Part shown: in pieces, positions 34,865 to 47,000 of the stretch
How positions within the stretch are numbered: position 1 is the first letter of the stretch
Layout of the letters: each line of letters opens with the position of its first letter
Assembly (NCBI RefSeq): GCF_051020985.1
Contig: NC_135002.1
Location: forward strand, 3,100,001-3,164,000
DNA from: Nomia melanderi
Taxonomy: Eukaryota; Arthropoda; Insecta; Hymenoptera; Halictidae
Direction of reading: 5' to 3'
DNA length: 64,000 nucleotides
Translations under genes and position numbers: made by a program
The notes under the pieces: model-generated
The model's database searches: none
Told to the model about the DNA's origin: nothing
The model's input: only the letters and a program-made list of their open reading frames with translations

Positions 34865-36690
34865 TCCGTGGATCACCGTCGCATCTTTCGTTAACCGAAA
34901 CGTGATGATGTTTGATCGCTTGATCAGAATTTGTGGAGTTTTTACGGAAAATTCAGAGTTTCGAGGGAACGAAGAATTCGCTCTGGTTTGAATGCTTTTA
35001 GACGCTCCATTGCACTTAAGGGAATTATACTTTCTAAATTGTATCGTTTGAGTCCACGGTTTGGTTAGCGAAAGATGGAGAAGGGAATTGAAGAGGATTT
35101 CGTTTGTATCGGAGATTTTCTATTGTGTTCATGTAATCACTGTGGCGAAGTCCATTCCGATATGAAGAACGTTCATTCGATAAAGCGCAGCTCGCCTCTA
35201 AACTTTAATGAGAGATAAAAGGAGACTTTTATCGAAGCGGAGAGAAAACATCCGTGATGACACATTAGTCACGACTGGTGTTCAATCGTATTTCACGGAC
35301 ACCGTTATCCACTTAACGCGAGCGTCATTTGTGTTTTGTATTTTTGTACCTAATGGGAACCTTCGTATCGCTTGTTACTATGTTGCGTTACGGAATAAGG
35401 ATGTTTATAAAAACGAGATTGTAGAGAACATCGCCTGTAGCGTGAACCTGTTCCTCGAATTCGCGCGATTCCGAAATTTTCATACCTTTACGGCGAGAAG
35501 ATAATTAAACGAGACTAGACGGAGAAGCGGAGTTTTTCATTTGTCCCTTTCGGGCGAGTTTCCATCGCGGGATTTTCCGCGAACTGTAAATTCGCAGCCT
35601 CCGTCGACGAGGAAGATTCATTTCCTGCCGAAAGTCCCTCGACCGTGGTTCATCCATAGTTATGAGCTCGGCGATGACGAAATCGCCGGTCAGAATTTGC
35701 CTTGACCAATCGAATGACTTTCAGCGTCCACCGTTTTTTTCCCATCGACGAGAAGAAGAGTAAATAAGAGAAAGATTGACGGGCGAGCACTGGTGCGAAA
35801 TTGATCGTCGGATCGACGGACGATCGTCTTTTTTCTACTTTTACTGCCTATCTAATGACTCAATAAACATGTTTTGCCCTCGTGACAAGAATGACTGTCT
35901 AGATACACTGTTATCGCCGCACGCGAGCAACATGTAAGAACGAATGCGTAAAACGCGACAATCGAACGGATTCTGGAAACGCCGATCGGAATTGGAATAA
36001 TGACTAACTGTCTAATAACTTGTCGATAGAACGGTGACACGGTTGATGTTTTCTATGTAGTAATCCTCAAGACGTAGAATCTGGGTCAAGGTGCAGGTTC
36101 TTCGTGTAAGTAACGAGGAAATGAATTGAATTTCTCGCGATAATCCTTGGTTTCAACTTTTCTGATATATTTTATCATCGTTGCGTCGACATTTTCGAAT
36201 TGTAATGAAAAATCGCGTATCTATAATAAAGCGGTACACCTCGGTACGAAGTCTAATATTATTCGTACAGCGCAAAGAGTAGAAAAGTTGACTAGCAAGC
36301 GTACGTTCGACCGAAACGCTGAAGCAAAACGGTATGCTCGCTCGGAAAGGTAAACAATGAATTGCTGAAAAAGTCAATCATACTGGAGGTTCCGAAGCGA
36401 CGAAACCCTCGTCGAAAGCAGCGAGCCGGTCGAGAGGCTCTCGAGCCGAAGGTATAATTAAAAAAAAATCACCGAAACCGCTGCGCCCGATCCATCCGCG
36501 ACAAACGCCGTGTTCGCGCATCCGCCGCAAACGCGACGCGAACAATCGGCCAATAAACACGGGAAGCGGCCGGGCGGGTGGCAGCGGAAAATAAAATCAG
36601 CCCCCCGGAATCCAAGTTCAACGATCCCCTAAACCTGTCTCCTAAAGCGGCGGCGTCCGTCGAGCGGCGGAACGCAACGGGAGCCGACCG
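34865..36690 (+). other. 3' UTR of the CRAL-TRIO gene and intergenic spacer
   Basis: No polyadenylation signal lies close to the stop. ATTAAA at 35504 and AATAAA at 35862 are the first candidates, which would give a 3' UTR of about 0.65 or 1 kb. No ORF with a domain occurs before the adenylate cyclase gene. Confidence 0.35.
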
Positions 36691-37544
36691 ATCATCCCCG
36701 ATCCCCTAAATAAAACGGGGAAAAAGGCTCATGAAATCAGCAGGACGATCAGCGTCGGGGCGATTCGCGGAAGAAAACGAGGAAAAGAAGCAAAGGGTGC
36801 AGCTGGGTCGGTAGGTAGGGGCGCGTAGGTAGGGCAGAGAGGCCGGCGAGGAGAAGGGAACGCTGGCAGAAGAGGACAGGGCGAGATAGAGAGCGGCGCA
36901 GGTGGAGGGTAGCTCGCACGCCGCTGGATTTCGTGGTGGTGATATCGATCCGGGTGGAGGGTCGTAGCCAGTCGGGGAGGGTTCGCATGGCGCAAGCCTG
37001 GACACGGCTAAAAGAGGGCGAGAGGGAGGTGAACGGCGACCGAACGGCCGGAGAGAGAGTGGCTCGGCCCGCTTCCCTCCGAGGAGCGAAGAGAGAGCGC
37101 CGGCAGTAGTAACCCGGCCAGTTCCCCGCGCGCGGGTGCAGTCGCATCCGAAAACCCGTGTGTGTGAGAGTGCGTGAGAGTGACAGGCTCGGCGTGTGTG
37201 TCCCGCTGATGCTGCTTCTCACGAGGAGCCGTCGGGAGTCGAAGCTAACCGCCGGAGGACTCGTCTCCAGCCGTCCGCCGCGCCGATACCCTAAAACCGA
37301 GCCAGAGGAACCGTCGGCGAGGAACCTCTAACCACCGAGTCAGCCGGGGATCGTCTCGAGGGCTGGGCTGGGTCTGCGATAGATCGGGCTGGTTGACGGG
37401 CGCGATCCGAGCGAGGCGGCAGCTCGCGGAGGCGATGTCTAGGGGTGACGAGGCTCGAGGTCGCAGGATAGCTTCCCTATGTGCGTAAGATCGGAGGGCG
37501 GCGGTGCGGGGACATGCGAGGATTGTGAGGGATACCCTGGCGCC
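36691..37544 (+). promoter_or_regulatory. CpG-rich promoter/5' UTR region of the adenylate cyclase gene
   Basis: A GC-rich block directly precedes the first coding exon. It is rich in GAGAG motifs (about 37016-37100) and GTGTGTGAGAGTGCG runs, with no TATA box; GAGA-rich TATA-less promoters are common in insects. Several upstream ATGs exist, one of them in frame (37479). Confidence 0.4.
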
Positions 37545-38087
37545 ATGTCACGCAGACTAGAGACCTCGAACGAGGATTCGTACCTGAGCGCCGGCAGGCC
37601 GTCGAACCTGCTGCGCACGAAATTCAGCAGCGCGAAGCTCGAGTCCTTGTACAGGGAGACCTCGCTGCAGCAGCGACGGGGCGGGCTCGAGTGTTTCCTG
37701 ATCTCGGCGCTGTTCTACGGCGCGTACACGATCGCCTCGCCGGGGCAGAAGCTGGTCGCCTCGAGCATCACCGTCGTGTTCCTCGGGCTGAACCTGGGCC
37801 TGCTCGCCTGGGCCAAGCACAACACCCGCGGCAGGTTCTGGTCCCTGGTCACCCACCTCGCCTGGTGCCTGTTCGTCGAGCAGCTGCTCGCTCAGCTGTT
37901 CCTCAAGTCCGCCCAGGTCACGCCTAGGGACGGACTCGGCTGGATGCTGATCCTGCTCTACCTCAGCTCCGCGCTGCCCTTCAACCTCTCCCACTGCGTG
38001 CGACTCGCGTTCTGCACCGCGCTCGGCTACATCATCGTGATCGTCAAACTCTCCGATGCGCGGGTCCTGATACCCGTCGACGTGCTG
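37545..38087 (+). CDS. Ac3: Adenylate cyclase, coding exon 1
   Basis: Encodes residues 1-181: the N-terminus (SAKLESLYRETSLQQRR, recalling AC3) and TM1-5. The donor is CTG|GTACGT, phase 0. GC-rich. The frame reads on 54 bases into the intron before a stop, which explains the longer ORF. Confidence 0.9.
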
Positions 38088-41000
38088 GTACGTTTTGCGC
38101 AAGTATTCCATTGTTTCGCCTTTTACCGGGATAGCTATTGATTGCTCGCCACTTGATCGATTTCGATGCTGTCGCCTTGCTGGCCGCCGATTCCGAATGT
38201 CCCTTATGCAGGTTTTTAGGGAATCGTTCGGTAGCCTGGGGGTCATCGATTTAACGGGTACGGGGAAGGTTAGGGTTATGTTTGAAATGTTTTTTTTATA
38301 GGTGATCATTCTAGATGTTCTATAGAAAAAGGAGCTTTGTTCGATTTTATGGATCATGCGGTAACGTGTGGTTGGGTGTTAATGTGTTGAGCAAGCTCTT
38401 TGGATGATCCACTTTGGAGATTCTTGGGTTTCGTGGATCTTCTAGGTGACTGTTCTTAAATAGGCGTCGATGATTTACCAGTGGCTGTTTGATAGTTCTC
38501 TTTTCGAATGGTGATTGGCAGTTGGGGACTGGATTCGTGTATTAATAGCGGCAGACTATAGACGACGATCCACCGTGATCAACAATCTTCTCCACTTCGA
38601 TGAGAGAATTTTTCAAAGAAACCGCCTGGCCTAAGTGATCGTGCAAGCAGATAAGTTGCTTAATCTCGAGGCTTTGTCTCCATAGATGCAACCCTGACGC
38701 TTCTCGTCGCGGCACTTCTCTACGCCAGGTTGCATTCGAGTCGAAGTAAAATTGAGACTCTTCGAGATGTAATAGGATTCGCTCGATTGAACCGGAAGGA
38801 ACATCGAAAATTGAGGATCGAATATCACACCTCGTTCCGGGTCAGATGAGGATCAGCAGGGTTTAGGTTCGTGAATACGATGGTCAGGGGATGATGACTG
38901 CCTGGAGATGATTCAGTGAGGGAAATCGGTAATATAAAGACATAATTTCCCAGTTCACCGGTAATTAATTAATATTGAGGGGAAACGATGAACTAAAATA
39001 AAAGACTCGAGAATTTCGGATCTTATTGATTTTCAAATCATAGAGTTGGTATTTTTTATACAGAATCCTGATATTTCTGATAGTTGAAAATTTTAGTCTG
39101 ATAGTCTGAATTACTTGAAAATTCATGCAAGACGATCAATGTCGAATGATGTTTAACACTAGGTTTACGGAACGCGTCAAATCGACGCATATTGGATTCT
39201 AGAAATATTATTTTGTAAATGTTTACGTCGATTTTGATTGATGCGATCACACTGACATGCACCTCAATTACCTACTATCAAATCTCCGGTTTCCACGATC
39301 CAAATAAACGAGCATCGATTCTTTTAGGAATAATAGAATCAAGTGTACAATAAATGCCAGTAAACCTAGTGTTAATAACGTGACCAAGGATAGTAACGCC
39401 GAATAGTTAACAATTGTTCCTTTTCTTCGCTACGAAAGAATAACTCTACATCATAAAACAGTAATGATTTTCACGGTGTTGAAATTTCAAGAAAATTGTG
39501 TACTTCCCGGCTGAAGCGAACTATTATCCGCCATTGGAATTACATCGGTCCGGAGACCTCAGGAATCCGACTCCACTCGATTGATCGATTAGCCGTTGAA
39601 TCGGCGTCTCCGTTACCTCCATTGTCGTGCTTTTTAATTCATTTACACCTCCGAGCGGCCTTTATCGCGACAATTACTCCGCAAACAATTCAGATACCGG
39701 CGAACAATCGGTACGAGGGTTTCGACGGGAATTTCGAAAAGGACAAGATCGAAAGGGCCGCGGAGGAGAGTAACGCGAACGAAGTGTTATCAACTCGGCC
39801 GGGGATAATAAAAAGCGGTCGGCTGTTTCTCGTTTTAATTGCACGGGAACGAACTTTAAATTGCAACTAACCGGCCGACCTTTCGTCGGATAATCATGGT
39901 GTGGGACGCGGGATTAACGTTACAGGTTAATTGAAATGTTAAACGGCTTTGAGTTTCGCGGGGACGAATTGTTAATTACCGTTCGGCGCTGCAGCGGAAC
40001 GCGGACGGATCTGTCGCCCGAATAAAGGCTCTCGTTCGCTTACTAATCGCTGCTAATGAAACTTTGTACAATAAATTTAGTCAGTTCTGCCCGGTAACCG
40101 ATGATAAAGCAAAAACGAAAGGGATTAACGAACATCCTGAAGCATAAAAGTAAAGATGATAGTAATAAATTACTGCTCCTGCGAAACGTAAATGGATCTG
40201 TTACCTGAATAAAGGCTTCCACTCGCTCGCTAATTACTAATGAAACTGTAGAATAAATTTAGTAACGTTTACCCAATAACCGGTGATAAGGTAAAAACGA
40301 AAGGGAATAATCAATGAAATAAAAATAAAGATAGAAATAAATTAGTGTTCCATTACCTGAATAAAGGATTCCGTTCGCTAATTGCCAATGAAACTAAAAT
40401 AAATTTAACTTCCACCCGGTAATAATGAAACAAGACCAGAAGGGAATGCTCGGAAGATAAAGATAATAAAAGATTAAATACAAAAGAAATAAATTAATTT
40501 AATAAGAGGTACACCGAATGAGATACTGTCGCGAAACGAGCAACGATTTAATCAAATTCAATCGAACGGAGTGAAATACTTCTGTAACCTAATAAGTAAT
40601 CGATAGCAATTCCTCGTCGATCGTGTTCGCCGCGGATTGAACAATGAAAGTTAATATTCCCCGGCAAGCATCCGGTCACGAACGAGCAGAAACGGGCTCG
40701 CGTATGTTTCTGACATCGCTGCGTGTTCCCGAAGATAGGCGTATCGAATGTCGCCAGCCTAGATACTCACTTTTTCAACGGCGGCGCCCGGTTCGCTGTT
40801 TCGCTCGAACTTAATACCGAGAGCAATCGCGGCGCGGTCGCAGCGGCTCGAAATCAGAGGCGAAGCCGGTGATTGCCAGCCGACTCGTGGAAACAAACTG
40901 TCGTCACCGTGGAACCGTAATTCGCAGTCGGTCGGTGCTCGACTCGACTCGCGTGTTTCGATCGATCGATACCGAAGGATACGCGGCCGTGTCGTTCTCC

Positions 41001-44000
41001 TGAATGCGAGGGTGAAATGCTCGATGTATAGCTGGAATTAACCAGTTAACCGTGGAATTTCGTTGGGAGAACCTCCGGCTCTGCGCGCGATGAAATTGAA
41101 AAATGGAGCGTGTACTCGTCGAACGCAGGACGAACCGTAGAGTATATTTTAATGAGAGATCGAAGCGAAACAAAGGAGAATTACATGTTTATGTGAAGAA
41201 ATCAACAATTTTCCCTTGACCGTTTTACCTGTCCTTCACTGCATAATTCAGCTTCGTCCGTCGAAGGTTTCAAATATTTGAAAAAGTTTTTAACCAGTTA
41301 ACCGTGGAATTTCGTTGGGAGAACCTCCAGTTCTGCGCGCGATGAAATTGAAAAATGGAGCGTGTACTCGTCGAACGCAGGACGAACGCGCGTAGAGTAT
41401 ATTTTAATGAGAGATCGAAGCGAAACAAAGAAGAATTACTTCATGTGAAGAAATAAAGAATTCATCGCTGAAAGAATTAGTATTAATATTAGTATTAGTA
41501 AGAATTAGTTAAGCTTTAGTACTAGTAAGAATTAGTCAAGATTTAGGATGACGTGTATACTCGTCAACCAAAGTTAACTGATTAACACTTTGCGGATGAA
41601 AATTCTTTGAAATGTGTAAAGTCTTCAACAGATGAAGCTGAATAATATATCAATTTCTTAGATAATAACAATAACAGGAACTACATGCTAATCTCTTGCT
41701 ATCCGAGTAATTAAATCATTTGCCTGCGACTTAGGTTTCCAAATATGAACGTTTCATCTCGAAATGTCGACATTCGTCCGCAAAGGGTTAAAGGTCGCTT
41801 TGGACCCTTAGTAAGGCTAAATGCGGGACACTTAACCCTTTGCCGACGGATATCGATGTTTTCCGAGATCGAACATTCATGATTGTAATACTGAGCTGCA
41901 GACAAATGACTTAACTGAAGAGGGATTAATTAAGTAATTCGAAGACTAGGAATAATTCTGTGATATTAAACTTATAGGCGACAACGAGAAGAAATTATAA
42001 TTATATTCCTTGATTAATATTTCGTAAGGTATAGGCTTGAAGAAGCTGCCCTTTCTATCATCCTCTACGGTCGATTTGACTGTTATTTGTTTCTTTTTTC
42101 ATTTATGTCGGGCACTTAAAGCGCCACATTTTCGCTTAAAAGCGTCATAAAGCTTTCCAAACACTTTCCCTCGCCCCGAACACCGTCTGATGAACAATCT
42201 TTCCAGAGGCGCGCGTGAAATATAACGATCGCGGAATTTGCACGAGCCGTTCGACGTGCAACAAGTTAACGCGTGGCCTGATTAACTTCTTGGTCACGTA
42301 ATTACTCAGTCAAACTGCGGGAAATCATTTTCATGATCGCGTGGCGTTCTCCGCGGGATTTTCGTAGGAGCGAGACGAATGCTGCGCATTAAATTTCCAA
42401 CGTCTCTTGAATCTTTCCAAATATGCGTAAGTCATTTGGCTCAGTTTCGAGCAAATGAATGTAAAAATAATTGTAAAGTGTGAGAACATAAAAAGGAAGT
42501 AGAAAATAGAAGCAATACAGGAAAACAGAGCACAGAAAGTGCATAAACCTAGGAAACTAAGAAATGGAAAACTTAAAATGCAAAAATGCAGAAGTGCAGA
42601 GAAAGTAACAATCAACCAAATAAAAGAAAACAGAACAAACTTCCATATGAATGAAGTTTACAGAACACGCTAGAATTACAAGGAATGCGTAATAACAATA
42701 AATCAAAGAGAAGGAAACAAAGAATAAACCTCCATTCGAAAGAAATTCACAAAAATTAGTCAATTTAAATTCGAATGGGATTCACAAAAATGAGTAAATT
42801 TAAATTCCCGTGACATTCGCAAAGTCATCGCCGTCCTCTCGCGGGCACAATGATTGATACTACCCAGGGAAGCCTCTAAATACCAGTTTTTATAATCCAT
42901 TCGCGCGCGCATTTAAATAATTTACAAATTATCCCGAACCGTCGTTGCAATGACGATCGCTTATCAGGCGAGCAAAAAGCACTCCGAGCCAGAGGATTGA
43001 TGATCGCGTCGGTAGATTATCCGGCCGCCATTTTGTTCCCGGAAGCGCTATTAATTCGCCCGCGTGGTGGGGGATTTTTCAACCCCTCCGGAGGTTGGAT
43101 TAAAACACCGTTGAAATATGTGCCGCGAGTTAATTCATTCAGATGAACGGGAACAGAGAAGGATACAGACGTTCGCGGTCGACGGGTTTTAAACTCGTTC
43201 CGCGACGCCGTGCCAACAATCCTGGCCGGACCGATCAATTAACTGGGTCGACGTTTAATTGCTCGTGCCATTCACGCCGCCCGCCCCCGCCCTTTATTAA
43301 AGTTGCATCGGGGGGGTTCGGTACACTTCGACGTGGACGAGACTCGCCACGGGGACAGATAACGGTGGACCGTTTTCGTTAAAAAATACCGAGCACAATG
43401 GTTCGTTTGGGCAAAGTAATCGGATACGTGGGACGGTTGATTAAGCGCTTTGTGTTGGGTCCATTATTTTCCTTGGGAATAGTGTTTGTTTCTAGTTAAA
43501 CTGGAGTGGTACTGTTCGTGTTAATTGTGTAATGTTATTAATTTGTTGATTAGTGAATAACCAATGATTATTATTGATTGTTAAATTGTTGGATTTTGTA
43601 TCAACTAGAGTGTAGTTTTCTATTATTTTCCTTGGGAATAGTGGGGTTTGTTTCTAGTCAAACTGGAGTGGTATTGTTCGTGTTAATATTGTAATATTAT
43701 TAACTTGTTGATTAATGAATAATCAATGATTAATTATTGATTATTAAATTGTTGGATTTTGTATCAACTAGAGTGTAGTTTTCTATTAATTTCCTTGGGA
43801 ATGCTGGTGTTTGTTTCTAGTCAAACTGTAGTGGTATTGTTTGTGTTAATATTGTAATATTATTAACTTGTTGATTAATGAATAATCAATGATTAATTAT
43901 TGATTATTAAATTGTTGGATTTTCTACCAAGTAGCGTGTAGTCGAACTTAGATCTATCAACTAATTCTTATAGTTTAGATCTTCACTTTGGAAGTGTAAA

Positions 44001-47000
44001 TATCTCATTTTGTAATTTGTACAGTTGAACCTAGAACAATCAGTTAACTTCTGATATTGCGATGTTTCTATTGGGAAGAAAATTGGATAATTTCAAAATG
44101 TTGATTTTAGAAACGCTTGCAACGGCAACGTTGAACATTAGAACTACGGTAAAATATATCTAAACTCCATATATACGAAATTCAAGAAAACCAACGATTA
44201 TCAATCTTTTCGTTTGACAATGGAAGAAACGATTCTTCTTGAAATTCATCGGAATAAGAAACCGTCTAATAACTTTCCCATTACATTCGTTTCCCGAGTC
44301 CCGGAATCTCCGTAGCTTCCTACCGTTCCCGGCGTATCTGCGATGCTAATGGCCGCGACAGATTGTTCATTACCGGCCCCCATCAGAAGTCGATTAACGG
44401 ACGTCCCGTCGTCCGAAAATCAACGAACGGTTTCTTCAACGGTCGCGATCACAAACTTTCCCGCTTAATCACCAACTTTTCTCGCTGGTTTAATTACCGG
44501 CCGGACGGACGGACCGAAACGCCGCCTATATTGGTACAAGCCGCTAATTAACGTAGCGTCCAGGCTGATTAAAAAAGGAAGCCGTCGTGGAACCGTCTCG
44601 TTAGGGACGACTGCGTCTAGTCAGCTGACGGCGATGCGACGAAGATAAACAGAGGTCTGTTTTTCTTGGTAGCTCGAAGATGATTTAATTACGTTTCAAA
44701 GGAAAAAGTAATTTACCTATTACAGGAAGGTATATTTATAAAATAATTTATTTATTCGCTTCAGTTTCGAAACAAAAAGTTTTAATGGATTTGAAGTTGA
44801 TGGCTCGAAGTGTAATTGCCAGTTCGCTTTACCAGTTGTTTATTTTGGATCTAATTAGATCTGCTAATGAGATTTTTTATTGACAATAGAAATGTAGTAT
44901 CGAGAATATTTATTGTAGGATGAATGGTTTGTTGCGCGTGCGTAAGGGCGACCAGGTCGTATTGCGACGGACCGGCGCCGGGATGTTTGGGAAATAGTGT
45001 GACTGCGTTTAGACAATTTCGAGTGGCTGAAAGAATGCGAGGAAGAGTGTCTGGAACTGAGCGACTGAACCGTGAGAAAAGCGTGTACGTGACTGCGTGA
45101 ATTTGGACTATGGACGAAAGATGCGAGCGAGAAGGGTGCAAGGGTGAGAAAGACAGAGCGAACGGGGGTGTGTGTTAAAAGCGAGTGGTGAGCGACAGCG
45201 GAGAAGAACATTTTGGGTGCGTGATAGAGAGTCGTGTGTTGTATTTTTACGTGTTGTCCGTATTGTTTTCTTTATCTTATTAAATATATATTGTTTTCCT
45301 AATTCTCTTTTTACTGAAGATCCACATTTTCAATATCATCTAATAGTAAACCACTATAGAAATATTTCATGAGATTGAGATTATTGAGACGAGACTTGAA
45401 ACTCTGAATTCTAATTACCAATATGGATAATAAGAATAAAGAGCTGTTTCTCCTTGAACAATATAAAATACAATGATCGAAAGATTGAGAAGATTAACCC
45501 TTGCAGCAGTTATAATATCAAATATTTTAATGAATCTTAAAGAAACTACCCTAAAATTGTTAGATTTTCCATACATCCAAATTTTGTGCTAAGGAAAATA
45601 AAAGATCGAAGAAATGTTGCATTTCTAATTTTCGCTAGGAGTACTATAAAAATTAGTTGCAGTTGCTGATAGATTACAAAACAACCTGGAGTGCTAAGGG
45701 TTAATATCTGTCACCCTTTGTTTCTTAAATAAGAATACCCTCCATAAAGATCAGTAAAATCGGATATTAATTTCGAATTGAAATGGACTTAGAATTTATA
45801 TATTAGAATCGTTATTCTCAAGAAATAAAATTATAGTGAACTGAAATGATAATAATACTGCTTTCTGGTGAATAATTGAATAAAAAAGACAGCTACGATC
45901 AAATTAAAGTTAGTGCTTTGATTTCTGAGCTTATTATACAATATATTAACAGCTATAAAAATAACAGCTTTCTGATCTGGAAAACACGAGGAAACGAGTG
46001 AATCCTTGAAAAACTAAAAAGAATATTAATTCCATTAGAATCGACGAAACTCAGAAAATATCGAAAAATCGGGTTAACCGCACTAGCTTCTGCGCGACTC
46101 GATTATCGGTTTTGAGGTCGGATATCTTTTTATGTTCGTTGTGTTCCTTTCTTCCGCGTCGATAGAGGCCGACTCCCCCGTCTGGCCAGATACAAGCACA
46201 ATCTACTGATCAGTCAATAGTAACTTAATGTCTCGTGTAATCGTCTGACATGAAAAGATTCTGCCCTACTTCCCTTACAAAAAAGTAATCACCAGACAAT
46301 GCTCCTAATAAATCCGATAATTACTTCCCTAAATCAATACCATCAACTCCATGTTCCTCAAATTTCACCACTCCCACAAACAAACCTCCATCCGAAATAA
46401 TTTCTAATCAACGAATCCACTAAACAGAATTCGCAAATACTTCAAGCGAATATCCTCAACGGAAACGATAACGATCAGATTCTCGCGTTCTAAAATTCCG
46501 CGTTCCCGTTCGTCCGTTCGACTTTCTATCAATTCCCATATCGCCCGAATAATCGCAATTCTTCTCTTCCCCTCCGTTCCCAGTTCCGCCGAGGGAAACC
46601 GATCAGCCGAACGATTCACTTCCATTTTATAATCAGCGATTCTACCGGTCGCTTTAAAGTCCTGCCGAGTTCACCGTTAAACAACTCCGCCCTCGCGATT
46701 CCGAATGGCTCGTCGGGATTAATCCCGACGCGAGCGAGCGAATCTATATCCAATCGGACCGCTCCGCGCGGCACGTTAATCAAACGGAGCGGGTCAATCT
46801 CGTCGAAAGTAGAGTCATATTTAATTCAATAATTCTCGTGCAACTCGCCGCGCGCGCCGGCCGCTCGTCGATAAACCTATCGAACAGTAGAATTCTACGG
46901 TACCCTCTCTTACGTGGCGTTCAACGGCCCGCCGCGGAACGAGCGCGGCCGTTACACACGCGCGACACGTACCGCGGAGATTATTGGGCCAGCCGGAAAC

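Noticed and set aside
34448..34876. 142-codon minus-strand ORF
   Set aside because: Antisense shadow of the terminal CRAL-TRIO exon.
38088..38141. C-terminal extension of Ac3 exon 1 ORF
   Set aside because: It follows a good GTACGT donor and runs into a stop; the spliced product continues into TM6 in frame.
37557..38357. 266-codon minus-strand ORF
   Set aside because: It is the antisense shadow of Ac3 exon 1, whose GC-rich third positions keep the opposite strand open; the plus strand has the recognisable membrane cyclase sequence and splice sites.
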